DNA of 64,000 nt from Stomorhina lunata (GCA_933228675.1 OW121743.1:108681468-108745467); one strand, 5' to 3'; positions 47,604 through 59,790 are shown, numbered from the stretch's first letter. The notes: generated by a model not told the origin, from the sequence alone. Numbers and translations are program-made.

Positions 47604-48439
47604 TGAAAACTTAGCAGCTTATAATAAATATAAACAATTTTTATTTTTAGATCCAAAATCATGTGAAAATAACTTTGTTTTTCCCTGCTTTTTTTTTTTT
47701 GCTTTGTTGTAATTTTTGGAAAAATATTTTTATACGATTTTTTGTAATTATTTTAAAACGTTTTTGTAATTATTTTAAAACTTTTTTAAAATTATTTTAA
47801 AACTTAAACAATTTAAATCTTCTTTTTTGTATAAGTTTTTACATAAGATTGGCTCTTACTTACTTAAATGTTACAACCTGTTAAGGTCAAAGTCCGAGCA
47901 TATTTTAGAATTCCATGGATTTCGATCTTGTGCGAATATTTTCCAATTTTATAGGCCAAGCTTTGAAAAATATTCCTCTACTTGGTCTTTCTATCGAAGT
48001 TTCGGACTCTAACATTAGGTAGTGGGACATTTCAATTCTAATTTTATCCTCTTCATTGTATTTTTTTTCAAGAGAGGGTTACTAGCACGTAATCCTAACC
48101 CATTTTTATCGATCTCATGGGACAACTCTCGGAACATGTTAACTCACAATATTAATGGGTGTTAAACTAGCTCCCCGGGTGATACCATGAGGAGGTGTGT
48201 GTCCACAGTTGAGATGAAGGATGACCCAGATAAGTTGGGCTTACCAAGTTAAGACCAATTAGAATCGTGTTTGGTATTCAACATCCCCTACATAATCAAA
48301 ATTGAGTCATGATGGTATTTTTTCATTAACGTGAGTTAATTTTACAAATTTTTTTACAGAAGATAATATTTAAGTTCTTAAAATTCAAAAATCATTTAAA
48401 AAGACTCTTTTAATAAAAAAAAAACTAACAAAAATTGTT

Positions 48440-48505
48440 GCCCTTGGTAGGATTTGAACCGGGGCCATTCAGTTTAAATTACCATCTTAATTACAAATAA
48501 GTACT
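48440..48505 (-). pseudogene. Second tRNA-like segment
   Basis: A B-box GGTTCAAATCC lies at 48450-48460 (minus), followed by CTACCAAGGGCA. The A-box region is poor. Together with 47534-47603 it gives the TIR element one tRNA-like block near each end, both on the minus strand. Confidence 0.4.
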
Positions 48506-48600
48506 TCTGTAATAACTTATTATTTATTCGGATGGTATGTTATAGTCGTTACAAGGTAACCAGTTATCAGAGTACTTGCCATTACCAAAGTTTTGCTGGG

Positions 48601-49994
48601 TTATTAAAATGACTTTCACTACTTACACTATAATAATTTGAATCATTACTTTTAACTAGTAATAGCTTGGGACCTATTCAAATATGATGTCCGCTTTCTA
48701 TAGGATTGAATCAGTTTGCGTTTTATTGCTTCCAATATAATTGACATCGCATATCGTCCTCACGACTATATATAAATCGTTCTAAAACAGCTCCGAAATT
48801 CAAGCGTATAGTTAAAACTAAAAGACAAGGATGGAAATTGACGAAATTTGAAACATCGGCAGAAGAAGAGTTAGGATTTCAGAGCAATGTTTAAGGACGT
48901 ATCTATCGGTAGCACAGTGGGCTCTACAGTATAGCAAAGTTTCAGACCTTGAGTAAGAAAAACTTTTGGGTGCGCATAAATTTCGCCAATTTAGTTCGAT
49001 ACAAAATATTTTTAGATTTTTAGAATTAGAATAAAAACTTTATTTTTTATAGCTTTAGAGATATTTGACTCCAAACATTTTTTTTGCATTTTTTGGCTAA
49101 GGCTTCAGGAATGCATATAAACTATATCTTTAAAAATATTGGACATGAACCCTACAACCAGCGTTGGTCGAAAATCAGCAATTTTTGGACAAAATTTTAG
49201 TTTTTTGCGTCTGTAAAAAAATTTGATTATAAATTTCAAAACCTTTTTTAAATAAATTATATTAAGTAAATATAATGTTTGTCAGGTCTGTATTTTTAAG
49301 ATATTGCTCTATACTGTGTCCAAAAATGGTCATAATACCTTGTTAAGTTTTATAGAATTTTTGGAAAAAATTTCAAAGTAATGTTAAAAAATTATATCAA
49401 TTTTGTTAAATATTAAATTGTGAACAAAAACTGCATTTTAACCGCGAACATGAAAAGGATGGAGATGAAATTCGGGAACAAATAAAACCATTATTTTCAT
49501 TGATTAACAAATCCTTAAAAAAAAATTTGAAATATGAATTTTTTCCTAATAAAAAACATTAAAGTAAAAACTGTATCGTCCGTCACGTAGCGTCCGCAAC
49601 AGTTCATTCATGGATTTTTGGTGAAACTGGAAACTTTAAAATATTTTATAAAAGCTGTTTTGTAATTTTTTATTACTATGATCGATTTGATGAAAATTGC
49701 AGAAACACGTTTTGAAAAAAAAGTCACTTCCATTTTTTGTAGCGTCCGTCACAGCACTTCAAAAGCGAATATCTTTTTCTTCCAAAAGAAGTTTGTAAAT
49801 TAACAAATGCCATTTAATAGCACAAGCGATGGGCTAATATTATCGGAAATCTGTGCAAAGATATCTAGTGCAGAACGGCAATTGGATACATTTAAGTACA
49901 ACAAAATCCGTACAAATGTATCGTTCGTCACGCAGGATTTGCCCATATCAGAACATTTTCATCTCCAATTTTTTTTATCAAGCATATTTAAATT
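48601..49994. other. Unique DNA with a recurring CGTCCGTCAC motif
   Basis: No gene. CGTCCGTCACG (49577), AGCGTCCGCAAC (49589), AGCGTCCGTCACAG (49741) and CGTTCGTCACGCAG (about 49922) recur in 350 bp. The plus frame 49807-50034 begins in this stretch and ends in array monomers; it is not supported as a gene. Confidence 0.45.
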
Positions 49995-51240
49995 TTTAAA
50001 CGAAAATTTTTCTATAGAAAAATATCTTTATTAAAAATTTTTCTGTAGAAAAATATCTTTATTAAAATTTTTCTATAGAAAAATATCTTTATTAAAAATT
50101 TTTCTGTAGAAAAATATTTTTATCGAAAATTTTTCTATAGAAAAATATTTTTATCAAAAATTTTTTTATAGAAAAATATTTTTATCACTGTCGAAAAATA
50201 TTTTTATCAGAAACTTTTCCATAGAAAAATATTTTTATCAAAAATTTTTCTATAGAAAAATATTTTTATCAAAAATTTTTCTATAGAAAAATATTTTTTT
50301 ATCAAAAATTTTTCTATAGAAAAATATTTTTTTATCAAAAATTTTTCTATAGAAAAATATTTTTTTATCAAAAATTTTTCTATAGAAAAATATTTTTATC
50401 AAAAATTTTTCTATAGAAAAATATTTTCATCAAAAATTTTTCTATAGAAAAATATTTTTATCAAAAATTTTTCTATAGAAAAATATTTTTATCAAAAATT
50501 TTTCTATAGAAAAATATTTTTATCAAAAATTTTTCTATAGAAAAACATTTTTATCAAAAATTTTTCTATAGAAAAATATTTTTATCAAAAATTTTTCTAT
50601 AGAAAAATATTTTTATCAAAAATTTTTCTATAGAAAAATATTTTTATCAAAAATTTTTCTATAGAAAATATTTTTATCAAAAATTTTTCTATAGAAAAAT
50701 ATTTTTATCAAAAATTTTTCTATAGAAAAATATTTTTATCAAAAATTTTTCTATAGAAAAATATTTTTTATCAAAAATTTTTCTATAGAAAAATATTTTT
50801 ATCAAAAATTTTTCTATAGAAAAATATTTTTATCAAAAATTTTCTATAGAAAAATATTTTTATCGAAAATATGTCTACAGAAAAATATTTTTATGAAAAA
50901 TTTTCTATAGAAAAATATGTTTATCAGAAATTTTTTCTATATTTTTCTAGTAAAAATTTGTTGGAAAAATTCCATAATAAAATTTTATATTATATTTTCC
51001 GTAGAAAAAAAATTATACCGAAATTTTAGCAAGAAAAATTTTTATGCTGAAAGTTTTCTATAAAATAAATTGTATACCAAAACTATTTGATAAAAAAATT
51101 GTATCAACAATTTTATATCGAAATTACCAAAACTTTTAAAAAAAGTTTTACACCGAAAATTTTAGGTCAAAAATTTTTTAATGAAAATTTTTTTTACCGA
51201 ACATTTTTTATTAAAAATTTTAAACTTAAAATTAAAAATT
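49995..51240. repeat. Tandem array, 31-bp TTTTTATCAAAAATTTTTC monomer (array 10)
   Basis: About 30 nearly identical units of TTTTTCTATAGAAAAA plus TATTTTTATCAAAAA from about 50030 to 50930, then diverged GAAATTTT-type units to 51240. It belongs to the same subfamily as array 11 at 53610-56042, three kilobases away. TTTTTCTATAGAAAAA is a perfect 16-bp palindrome. Confidence 0.96.
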
Positions 51241-51261
51241 AGCAAGAACATTTTTATACCA

Positions 51262-51705
51262 AAAACAAGTAAGAAAGCGCTATAGTCGGCCAAGCTTGTG
51301 CGTTTTGACACTAGAGTTTGTATGTGAGCTATGGTCAAATGTGGACCGATTTCGATTAAGGTTACCATAAGCAGTATTTGTTGTAAATTTCAAGATAAAA
51401 TATTGGTATTTGTGGCCAATATATCAATTCCGGAAAGTGGGACCTATGGGAGGTATCATAAATATTGGACCGATTTCGACGAATTTCAAAAGCCATGGTC
51501 CCACTATCAAAAAAATTATTTGTGCCAAATTTCATCAAATTATCTTTAGAATTGCGACCTGTACTTTGAGTATATGGTTGGTCATCGCTAAATCGACTCA
51601 GAAAGTGATTCTAAGCCTATTGATATACTAAAAGGTGGGTCAAAGACTATGCGTTATATACATCAGCACAAACTTATAATACCTATGGTCGTGAAGGTTA
51701 TAACA
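51262..51705 (-). mobile_element. mini-me-type dipteran repeat
   Basis: Contains TCGCTAAATCGACTCAGAAA then GTGATTCTAAGCCTATTGAT, the complement of the core seen at 63808-64000. The left edge has ACAAGTAAGAAAGCGCTATA and the body has repeated GGACCGATTTCGA words. The right edge has TATAATACCTATGGTCGTGA, the partner of the CACCATAGGTGG region in the other copy. Elements with this core are known from dipterans as mini-me. The plus frames at 51331-51549 and 51410-51631 are translations of the repeat and are not called. Confidence 0.72.
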
Positions 51706-53609
51706 AGAACATTTTTATGAATTTTATACCTCACCATTTCTATTAAAAAAACATTCATAAAAGAATGTTTAATTAGAAAGAAATTTATTATAACCCGATC
51801 CCATTTGCTATTTCTGTTTTATATTGAGATTATGATATGTATTTGAGAAGATAATATGGAATAATTTATCCTTTGGCCAAAGACATAATTTACCTTCGTT
51901 GTCCTTTAATGCATGCGCTTTTATGGGAGTAAAGAGGAGATATAGAAAACTTTGAACCACCAGAAAATCGAAGCCAAAGCTTTAAACTTTTAAGGAACTA
52001 AAAAAATACAAAAATATTATCAAAATAGAAAAGGCTAGTAGGTGTTCCAAAATTTTTGGTTTAACTCCTATGATCAAGTTTTGATATCAAAAATTTTAAA
52101 AATGGGTGAGGTCAAAAATCATAAAAAAGTTTTCTATTACAAAAAAATTTGATGTAAAATTTGTTTTTTGAACGATACTAAAGTCTTATAAAAAATTTTC
52201 AATGGCAAAAATAATGGAAATTGCTTTAAGAAAATGATAATAAATGTTTGAGTTATTTGTCCCATATAAAAAATTTATTTAAAAAATTTTTTATACAAAA
52301 TCATTTAATACTGAAAATTTGTCTACACATTAAATTACAGTTAAGTATTTCAGTCCTCGAAGGGCTAAATATAAAAGCCCCAACAGTTCAAAATTAAAAG
52401 TCCGCCTCCAATAGCAAGTATAACTAATTATTTCACTGTTATGCATATAAAACACATAACATAAATCTCAAAAAACCCATATAGACAAAATTGATTGCCC
52501 TTTATGGCGAAAATAAATATTTACATTTTTTTTGTTCAAATTGGATATAACAAAATAAAAAACCACAGGAGACAATTCCCAAAAAAAGGTAAAACAATAA
52601 TAAGAAACAATAAATCAATAATGATCATTTTGGCAAACGCATGTATAACGAAAAGAAAAAAGAATGATCGACACCTCAAGTAAAAAAAAAATACTAGGCA
52701 ATTCTTATTCACATAAATAAAATTGTAAAATTTTTCTCTTTTAATTTATCACCAACATTAAATCTTTTTTTGCTTTTTTTTCAAAATTTTTAAATATTTT
52801 TGCATAACCAAGTTTTGATACTCAGTGGACATAATAACTGTCTCTAAGTAGCATTGATTGACAGCGTGGTAAGGGAACAGAGTAAAATATTGTAAAAGTA
52901 AAACCACAGAACAACATCAATATGAGTCTCTTCATGATCTGCCAAAAGTTGGCTGTTCTCTATATATAAAAATGTACGAATTTTTTGTATAAATTTTCTT
53001 CAACTGACAATGGCAAACATCCATAATAATGTTTACAGCAAACAGAGTGATGTTGTTGCTCTTGTGTAGGTGGACAATTGCCTGGCAATGTTAGATGCCA
53101 ACCAGACAGTCAACCAGCCGAACAGCCAACCAACCAACCAACAAACTATGGAAACTTACAAATGAACAGCCAATATACTATAGTTTTATAGTTAGACACC
53201 ATAATGCTGGAAGATTGAGATTGAAAAAACTCAAATCAGCAGAAGATGAAAATTATATTGAAGAAAAAAAATTGAGTCCAATGTATAAACAAATAGTGGT
53301 CCAGTGGGCAGGAGCCATATTCACAAAGTCTCATACACATATCACATTTCACAAGTCATAGGTAACATTCATGACATAAAGAATGAAAAAAGAAAAATAC
53401 ATAAAAAATATTATACAAATGATCATCTCAGCGGTTGATTGTTGTTATTGGCGATTGCCGCCAATCACTAGTCTCAACACCAGGGAAGGCTGCTAGCAAA
53501 ATATTCCGAATACTATATTGAATATTTTACTTAAGATATTCGTTTTTGAATGCAACTCAAGGTATGTTGAAGCTGTTAGGGAAAAAGTAGACTGAATTGA
53601 TGTTTAGGT
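51706..53609. other. Unique DNA, no gene called
   Basis: The 88-residue plus frame 53095-53361 (charged, KKLKSAEDENYIEEKK) overlaps a minus-strand pseudo-exon at 53160-53206 with good splice signals; neither has independent support. The frame at 52495-52683 lacks motifs. Confidence 0.4.
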
Positions 53610-53854
53610 GGGGGAACAAATATTTTCTAAAAAAGAAAATTTTCTAAAGAAACAAATTTTTATCGAAAAATTTTCTAATAAAAAAATATTTCTTATCAAA
53701 AATTTTTCTATAGAAAAAAAAAATTTTACTATACAAAAATATTTTTATCAAAAAATTTTCTATAGAAAAATATTTTTATCAAAAATTTTTCCAAAGAAAA
53801 ATATTTTAATCGCAAAATTTTCTATAGAAATATATTTAAATCAAAAATTTTTCT
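53610..53854. repeat. Left part of interrupted array 11
   Basis: Diverged TTTTTATCAAAAATTTTTC plus TATAGAAAAATA units, ending at the R-related element. The same orientation resumes at 54143. Confidence 0.92.
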
Positions 53855-54142
53855 AAAAAGCCAAAAAATGTTTGCGGCGAAACCAAATTCCTCGACGCGT
53901 TTCGATGGTTGGTTAAGCCATCTCTTTACGAGGATTATCCCCAATTTAGACAGATCGAAAACCTTGCATTATTACTAAATTTACAAACATAACTTTTAAG
54001 AGGAATTTGGTTTCTCCGCAAACATTTTTTGGCTTCTTATCAATAAATTGGTCTATTATATTAATAAATAAATGTAACAGATTTGGGATCAAATGCAAAT
54101 ACTCTTCTTTTTGAATAATATTTACATCCCGACTATTTTGTT
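53855..54142. mobile_element. R-related element inside an array, second copy
   Basis: Starts AAAAAGCCAAAAAATGTTTG, then CTCGACGCGTTTCGATGGTT, GGATTATCCCCAATTTAGAC, then the complement arm AATTTGGTTTCTCCGCAAAC to ATGCAAATACTCTTCTTTTT, ending ACATCCCGACTATTTTGTT. Compared with 17606-17945 the left arm is reduced to its inner 30 or so bases, and the unique centre is in the opposite orientation. Confidence 0.85.
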
Positions 54143-56042
54143 ATTTTTCTATAGAAAAATATTTTTATCAAAAATTTTTCTATAGAAAAATATTTTTAAC
54201 AAAAATGTTTCTATAGAAAAATATTTTTATCAAAAATGTTTCTATAGAAAAATATTTTTATCAAAAATTTTTCTATAGAAAAATATTTTTAACAAAAATT
54301 TTTCTATAGAAAAATATTTTTAACAAAAATTTTTCTATAGAAAAATATTTTTATCAAAAATTTTTCTATAGAAAAATACTTTTATCAAAAATTTTTCTAT
54401 AGAAAAATATTTTTATCAAAAATTTTTCTATAGAAAAATATTTTTATCAAAAATTTTTCTATAGAAAAATATTTTTATCAAAAATTTTTCTATAGAAAAA
54501 TATTTTTATCAAAAATTTTTCTATAGAAAAATATTTTTATCAAAAATTTTTATATAGAAATATATTTTTATCAAAAATTTTTCTATAGAAAAATATTTTT
54601 ATCAAAAATTTTTCTATAGAAAAATACTTTTATCAAAAATTTTTCTATAGAAAAATATTTTTATCAAAAATTTTTCTATAGAAAAATATTTTTATCAAAA
54701 ATTTTTCTATAGAAAAATATTTTTATCAAAAATTTTTCTATAGAAAAATATTTTTATCAAAAATTTTTCTATAGAAAAATATTTTTATCAAAAATGTTTC
54801 TATAGAAAAATATTTTTATCAAAATTGTTTCTATAGAAAAATATTTTTATCAAAAATTTTTCTATAGAAAAATATTTTTATCAAAAATTTTTCTATAGAA
54901 AAATATTTTTATCAAAAATTTTTCTATAGCAAAAATATTTTTATCAAAAATTTTTCTATAGAAAGATATTTTTATAAAAAAATTTTCTATAGAAAAATAT
55001 TTTTATCAAAAATTTTTCTATAGAAAAATATTGTTATCAAAAATTTTTCTATAGAAAAATATTTTTATCAAAAATTTTTCTATAGAAAAATATTTTCATC
55101 AAAAATTTTTCTATAGAAAAATATTTTTATCAAAAATTTTTCTATAGAAAAATATTTTTATCAAAAATTTTTCTATAGAAAAATATTTTTATCAAAAATT
55201 TTTCTATAGAAAAATATTTTTATCAAAAATTTTTCTATAGAAAAATATTTTTATCAAAAATTTGTCTATAGAAAAATATTTATATCAAAAATTTTTCTAT
55301 AGCAAAATATTTTTATCAAAAATTTGTCTATAGAAAAATATTTTTTTCAAAACTTTTTCCATAGAAAAATATTTTTATCAAAAGTTTTTCTATAGAAAAA
55401 TATTTTTATCAAAAATTTTTCTATAGAAAAATATTTTTATCAAAAATTTTTCTATAGAAAAATATTTTTATCAAAAATTTTTCTATAGAAAAATATTTTT
55501 ATTAAAAATTTTTCTATAGAAAAATATTTTTATCAAAAATTTTTCTATAGAAAAATATTTTTATCAAAAATTTTTCTATAGAAAAATATTTTTATCAAAA
55601 ATTTTTCTATAGAAAAATATTTTTATCAAAAATTTTTCTATAGAAAAATATTTTTATCAAAAATTTTTCTATAGAAAAATATTTTTATCAAAAATTTTTC
55701 TATAGAAAAATATTTTTATCAAAAGTTTTTCTATAGAAAAATATTTTTATCAAAAATTTTTCTATAGAAAAATATTTTTATCAAAAATTTTTCTATAGAA
55801 AATTATTTTTATCAAAAATTTTTCTATAGAAAAATATTTTTATCAAAAATTTTTCTAAAGAAAAATATTGTTATCAAAAATTTTTATATAGAAAAATATT
55901 TTTATCGAAAATTTCTCTATAGAAAAATATTTCTATCAAAAATGTTTCTATAGAAAACTATTTTTATCAAAAATTTTTATATAGAAAAATATTTTTATAT
56001 TTTTGTCAAAAATATTTTTATCAAAAATATTTTTATCAAAAA
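54143..56042. repeat. Highly homogeneous 31-bp tandem array (array 11)
   Basis: About 61 units of TTTTTCTATAGAAAAA plus TATTTTTATCAAAAA, many in perfect succession, with only isolated substitutions (for example ACT for ATT near 54369 and 54627, GTTTCT variants near 54200 and 54795). Every unit has a TGATAA on the minus strand. Homogeneity much above arrays 1, 2, 4 and 8 points to recent expansion or ongoing unequal exchange. Confidence 0.97.
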
Positions 56043-57771
56043 ATGTTCCCCCTAACCAATATTCATAAACGAGTGCATATACAATTTAGTTAATATTGTT
56101 GATATTTTTTCACTGCATTTTTGCATTCTTTATACAAGTTGTCATTTGGGCTGTCGTTGTTAATAATAATGTTGGCAATTTATATGCCATTTCAATTTTA
56201 ATTTGCGTCGCAAACAATTTGGTCTCGATATCTCTTATAACACATTGTGGGCAACTTATAATTGTAGGCTTGCAGTGCAGTGTTACTCCTCTAGAAACTG
56301 CCAGCTCTACAGAAAGACACCATGCAGCTTGTAAACATAAAGAGTTGGCCCAAACACAAGACTAATACGGCCTAAACACCACCACCACCATCACTGCCAC
56401 AATCTGAACAATGCTATCAATGGATCAGTTATTTGCTATAAACGTAAGTATTTATTCACAAAATTGTTTTTCAGTAAAACTTATTTAAATTTACGACTAC
56501 ATAACTAGTAATATTTTTTTAGATTAACTGAAATTTTTTTGTTGTGTTGAGCTGGTTTTTTGATCATTTCTTTGAACTGACATATGATCTTTAATTAACG
56601 CTACATTGTGTATGTCATGCGGTATTTACATTGTTGTTCAATCACTTAAATTTAAAACACACAATTTTAGGGAGTTGCTTTTGGTAAGATTTGTGACATT
56701 TGTTGTCATTCATAAACGTATAGAATTGCAAAATTTATTAACTTTACCTTTGCCAACATTTATTAATTGACTGTCAATGGATTTTGCAAGAAACTGAAGT
56801 TTTTTTTTATTTTTTCAAAAATAGACAGCAGCAGCATAATCACAATTGTTTGATTGCTACAGCAACAGAATACATATGCCACATGTAGAAAATATTTATT
56901 TTTCCAGTTTTTTTTCTTAATAAACAAAATCAGTCTTTGGCTTAAAGTCGAGGGATAATCGTATAATCAAAGAAACTTTGTGACTACAAAAAAAATATTG
57001 GCAACAAACTGTATGTCACGCTAAAACATTTTAGTGATCAATTGTAGACAAGTAGTTCTATCTGCCACTGTCCATTGACTTGTACGTAGCCATTTATTCG
57101 CATTAAGCTAAACAGACACACACTAGGAACCAGCCTATTGGTCACATAATTGGCCATTGTATGACATAACAAAGTTTAACATCTTAGATGCTGGCTTATT
57201 TTTTGTTTGTTGTTTTGCTATTTATGCTGCCATAGCTGTCGCAGTTACCCAGTTAATAGCCGGTCTAGTCAACTGTCTTTTCAAAAAGTTTGACAATATT
57301 TTACTTTTGGAAAATTATAGTATATAAGTATGTGTCATTTGAATGATCATCTTGCTAATAACTATTTATTTACGCAAACAAAAAAAAATTATTTAACATG
57401 ATGTAAGTAAGATTTAATAAGCCAAATGTTTTTGCTAAAATTTCTTGAAAATGTCACAATATTGACTTTTTTAGATTTCAAATAATATTAATTTTTAAAA
57501 GGAAGTGCTATATGTTTGTACGATCACTCTAATTAAGTAACAAAAAAATAAAAAAGGCAATCTCTAATCTAGCAATGAAATTTGTTGGTATACTTATTTC
57601 TTTTTGGAATATATTATTTTTAATTTTGGGAGACAATAATTCCAAAAATGTAAAATTGACCATAGCTCCCACACAATTCCTATTATCAAAAGTCTCTACA
57701 AAAAAACTCAAAAACTCTTGCAAATCTAAAGATAATGACAATTTTATGATTATTTTTTGAACACATCATTT
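56043..57771. other. Unique DNA, no gene called
   Basis: A plus-strand GTAAGTATT donor-like site at 56441 follows a His-rich open stretch (CACCACCACCACCATCAC) with no convincing acceptor, so no exon is called. Frames at 56096-56365 and, on opposite strands, 57529-57760 lack domains. Confidence 0.4.
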
Positions 57772-59404
57772 TTGGAAAATTTTTTAATCGAATTTTTTTC
57801 TATAAAAAATTTCTTTATTAAAAATTTTTCTATGGAAAATTTTTTTATCAAAAATTTTTCTATAGAAAATTTTCTAACAAAAACTTTTTTATAGAAATTT
57901 TTTTTATCAAAAAATTTGTCTATAAAAAATTATCAAAAATTTGTCTATAGAAAATTTTTTTTTCCAAAATTTTTTTTATAGAAAATTTTTTTTATCAAAA
58001 ATTTTTCTGTAGAAAATTTTTTTATTAAAAATTTTTCTATAGAAAATTTTTTTATCAAAAATTTTTCTATAGAAAATTTTTTTATCAAAAATTTTTCTAT
58101 AGAAAATTATCAAAAAATTTTTCTACAGAAAATTATCAAAAATTTTGCGTATAGAAAATTTTTTTATCAAATTTTTTTCTATTCTTCTTCTTCTTCTGTT
58201 ATCCTTGGTGGAGTGGAGCATAGGGCCTCACATTTTTTCTATAGAAAATTTTTTTATAAAAAATTTTTCTATAGAAAATTTATTTATCAAAAATGTTTCT
58301 ACACAATATTTTTTTATCAAAAATATAATATAATAAATATAACCTAATTTTTTTATCAAAAATTTTTCTATAGAAAATTTTTTTATCAAAAATTTTTCTA
58401 TAGAAAATTTTTTTACGAAACTTTTTCAATAGAAAATTTTGTTATCAAAAATTTTTCTACAGAAACTTTGAAAATATCAAAAATTTTTCTACAGAAAATT
58501 AGAAAATATCAAAAATTTTTCTACAAAAAATTGTTTTATTAAAATTTTTTCTATAGAATATTTTTTTATCGAAATTTTTTCTATAGAAAATTTTGTTATC
58601 AAAAATTTTTCTATGGAAAATTTTTTTATCTAAAATTTTTCTATAGAAAATTTAAAAAAATTTGTCTATAGAAAATTATCAAAAATTTGTGTATAGAAAT
58701 CTTTTTTATCAAAATTTTTTCTATTCTTCTTTTTCTTCTGTTATCCTTGGTGGAGTGGGGCATAGGACCGCAAATTTTTTCTATAGAAAATTTTTTTATA
58801 AAAAATTTTTCTATAGAAAATTTATTTATCAAAAATGTTTCTACACAAAATCTTTTTATCCAAAAATTTTCTATATAAAATTTTTTTATCAAAAATTTTT
58901 CTATAGAAAATTTTTTATCAAAAATTTTTCTATAGAAAATTTTCTTACAAAAATTTTTTTATAGAAAATTTAAAAAAAAATAGACAAATTTTTTTCTCAA
59001 AATTTTTTCTATAGAATTTTTTTAGCAAATTTTTGTATAGAACATTTTTTAAAGAAAAAATTTCTTTAGAAAATTTTCTTACAAAAATTTTTCTATAGAA
59101 AATTTTTAAATTATTTATTTTGATGATTTTTATTCGACTTTTTGTTCTTTACAATTTTTAGGAATAAATGAGTTCGAGGTCTAGGTTTTTATAAATTTAT
59201 TTATTTTGTTTTTGTCTAATATTTTGACATCCTTTGGATATCATTTTTTTATCAAAAATTTTTCTATAGAAGATTTGAACATTTTTTGATATTAAAATTA
59301 TTTTTATCGAAAATTTTTAGATAAAAATATTTTTATCGAAAAGTTTTCTGTTAAATATAATTTTTGTTAAACAATTTTCCAAAGAAAAATATTTTTATTA
59401 AAAA
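57772..59404. repeat. Tandem array with a 542-bp higher-order duplication (array 12)
   Basis: Units of about 30 bp, TTTTTTTATCAAAAATTTTTC plus TATAGAAAAT without the full 21 in a row being invariant. A non-monomer insert with CTTCTGTTATCCTTGG then TGGAGTGGAGCATAGG appears at 58186-58232 and, with TGGAGTGGGGCATAGG, at 58724-58771. They lie 542 bp apart with matching flanks, so a whole block was duplicated. Frames here (58145, 58641, 58662, 58687) are repeat-encoded. It abuts module L copy 4 at its right. Confidence 0.93.
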
Positions 59405-59790
59405 TTTTTCAATAAAAAAAATTGTTTAATATTAGAATTTATTTCTGTTTTGAAAATATTCCCAATATGTACAAAAATATTCCCAATGTTTAAAAAAATA
59501 AAAGTGTCGCGGCAACAATGTTCGATATTTTATTTTTTTTTTCTTTCTTGCGAAACATATACATATTTTGTTGATATAAATTAGATTTTGATTTCTTTCT
59601 TGCCTATTTTGTTTTTTGTCTTTTCGTTAACAAAGCGGCACCAACCAACTCTGTTAACATTCAAATTCTAACAGAATGATTTTAATACTCATTTTCACGA
59701 GTTTTATTAATGATCGTAGTATTTACGAAATTAGAAAAATTCTTCGGCTTCTGGTGGTATGGACTGCCTGCGCCTGTTTATAACTTACAA
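59405..59790 (-). mobile_element. Module L copy 4 (minus)
   Basis: Complement of the L series: ATTGTTTAATATTAGAATTT, TTATTTCTGTTTTGAAAATA, GTGTCGCGGCAACAATGTTC, AAAGCGGCACCAACCAACTC, TTTTCACGAGTTTTATTAAT, CTTCGGCTTCTGGTGGTATG and CTGCCTGCGCCTGTTTATAA. It shows the longest L start. Like copy 3 it is followed, in its own orientation, by a long array. Confidence 0.87.

Larger units (their letters stand above)
47281..48600. mobile_element. 1.32-kb TIR element (non-autonomous DNA transposon candidate)
   Basis: Left end CCCAGTAAAACTTTTCATTA; right end, read on the minus strand, CCCAGCAAAACTTTGGTAAT. The match is about 14 of the first 15 bases. Subterminal words AAGTACTTACC, GTAATGACTTGG and AAGTACTCTGATAAC recur near both ends. 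A partial relative of the left end lies at 63288-63400. No transposase frame: the longest internal frame (47827-48012, 61 codons) is not recognisable. I see no clear target-site duplication, so the superfamily is open. It contains two tRNA-like segments. Confidence 0.65.

Noticed and set aside
53095..53361. 88-residue charged frame
   Set aside because: No start context, splice signals or recognisable domain; the opposite strand is pyrimidine-rich, which explains the Lys/Glu bias.
56340..56446. Possible plus-strand exon ending at a GTAAGTATT donor
   Set aside because: No acceptor with a pyrimidine tract in the open part; stops bound the frames.
58641..58964. Open frames of 83-100 residues on both strands with FYRKFF- or IENFFIKNF-like peptides
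   Set aside because: They are 30-bp repeats read in phase; similar frames occur in every array and carry no conserved protein signature.
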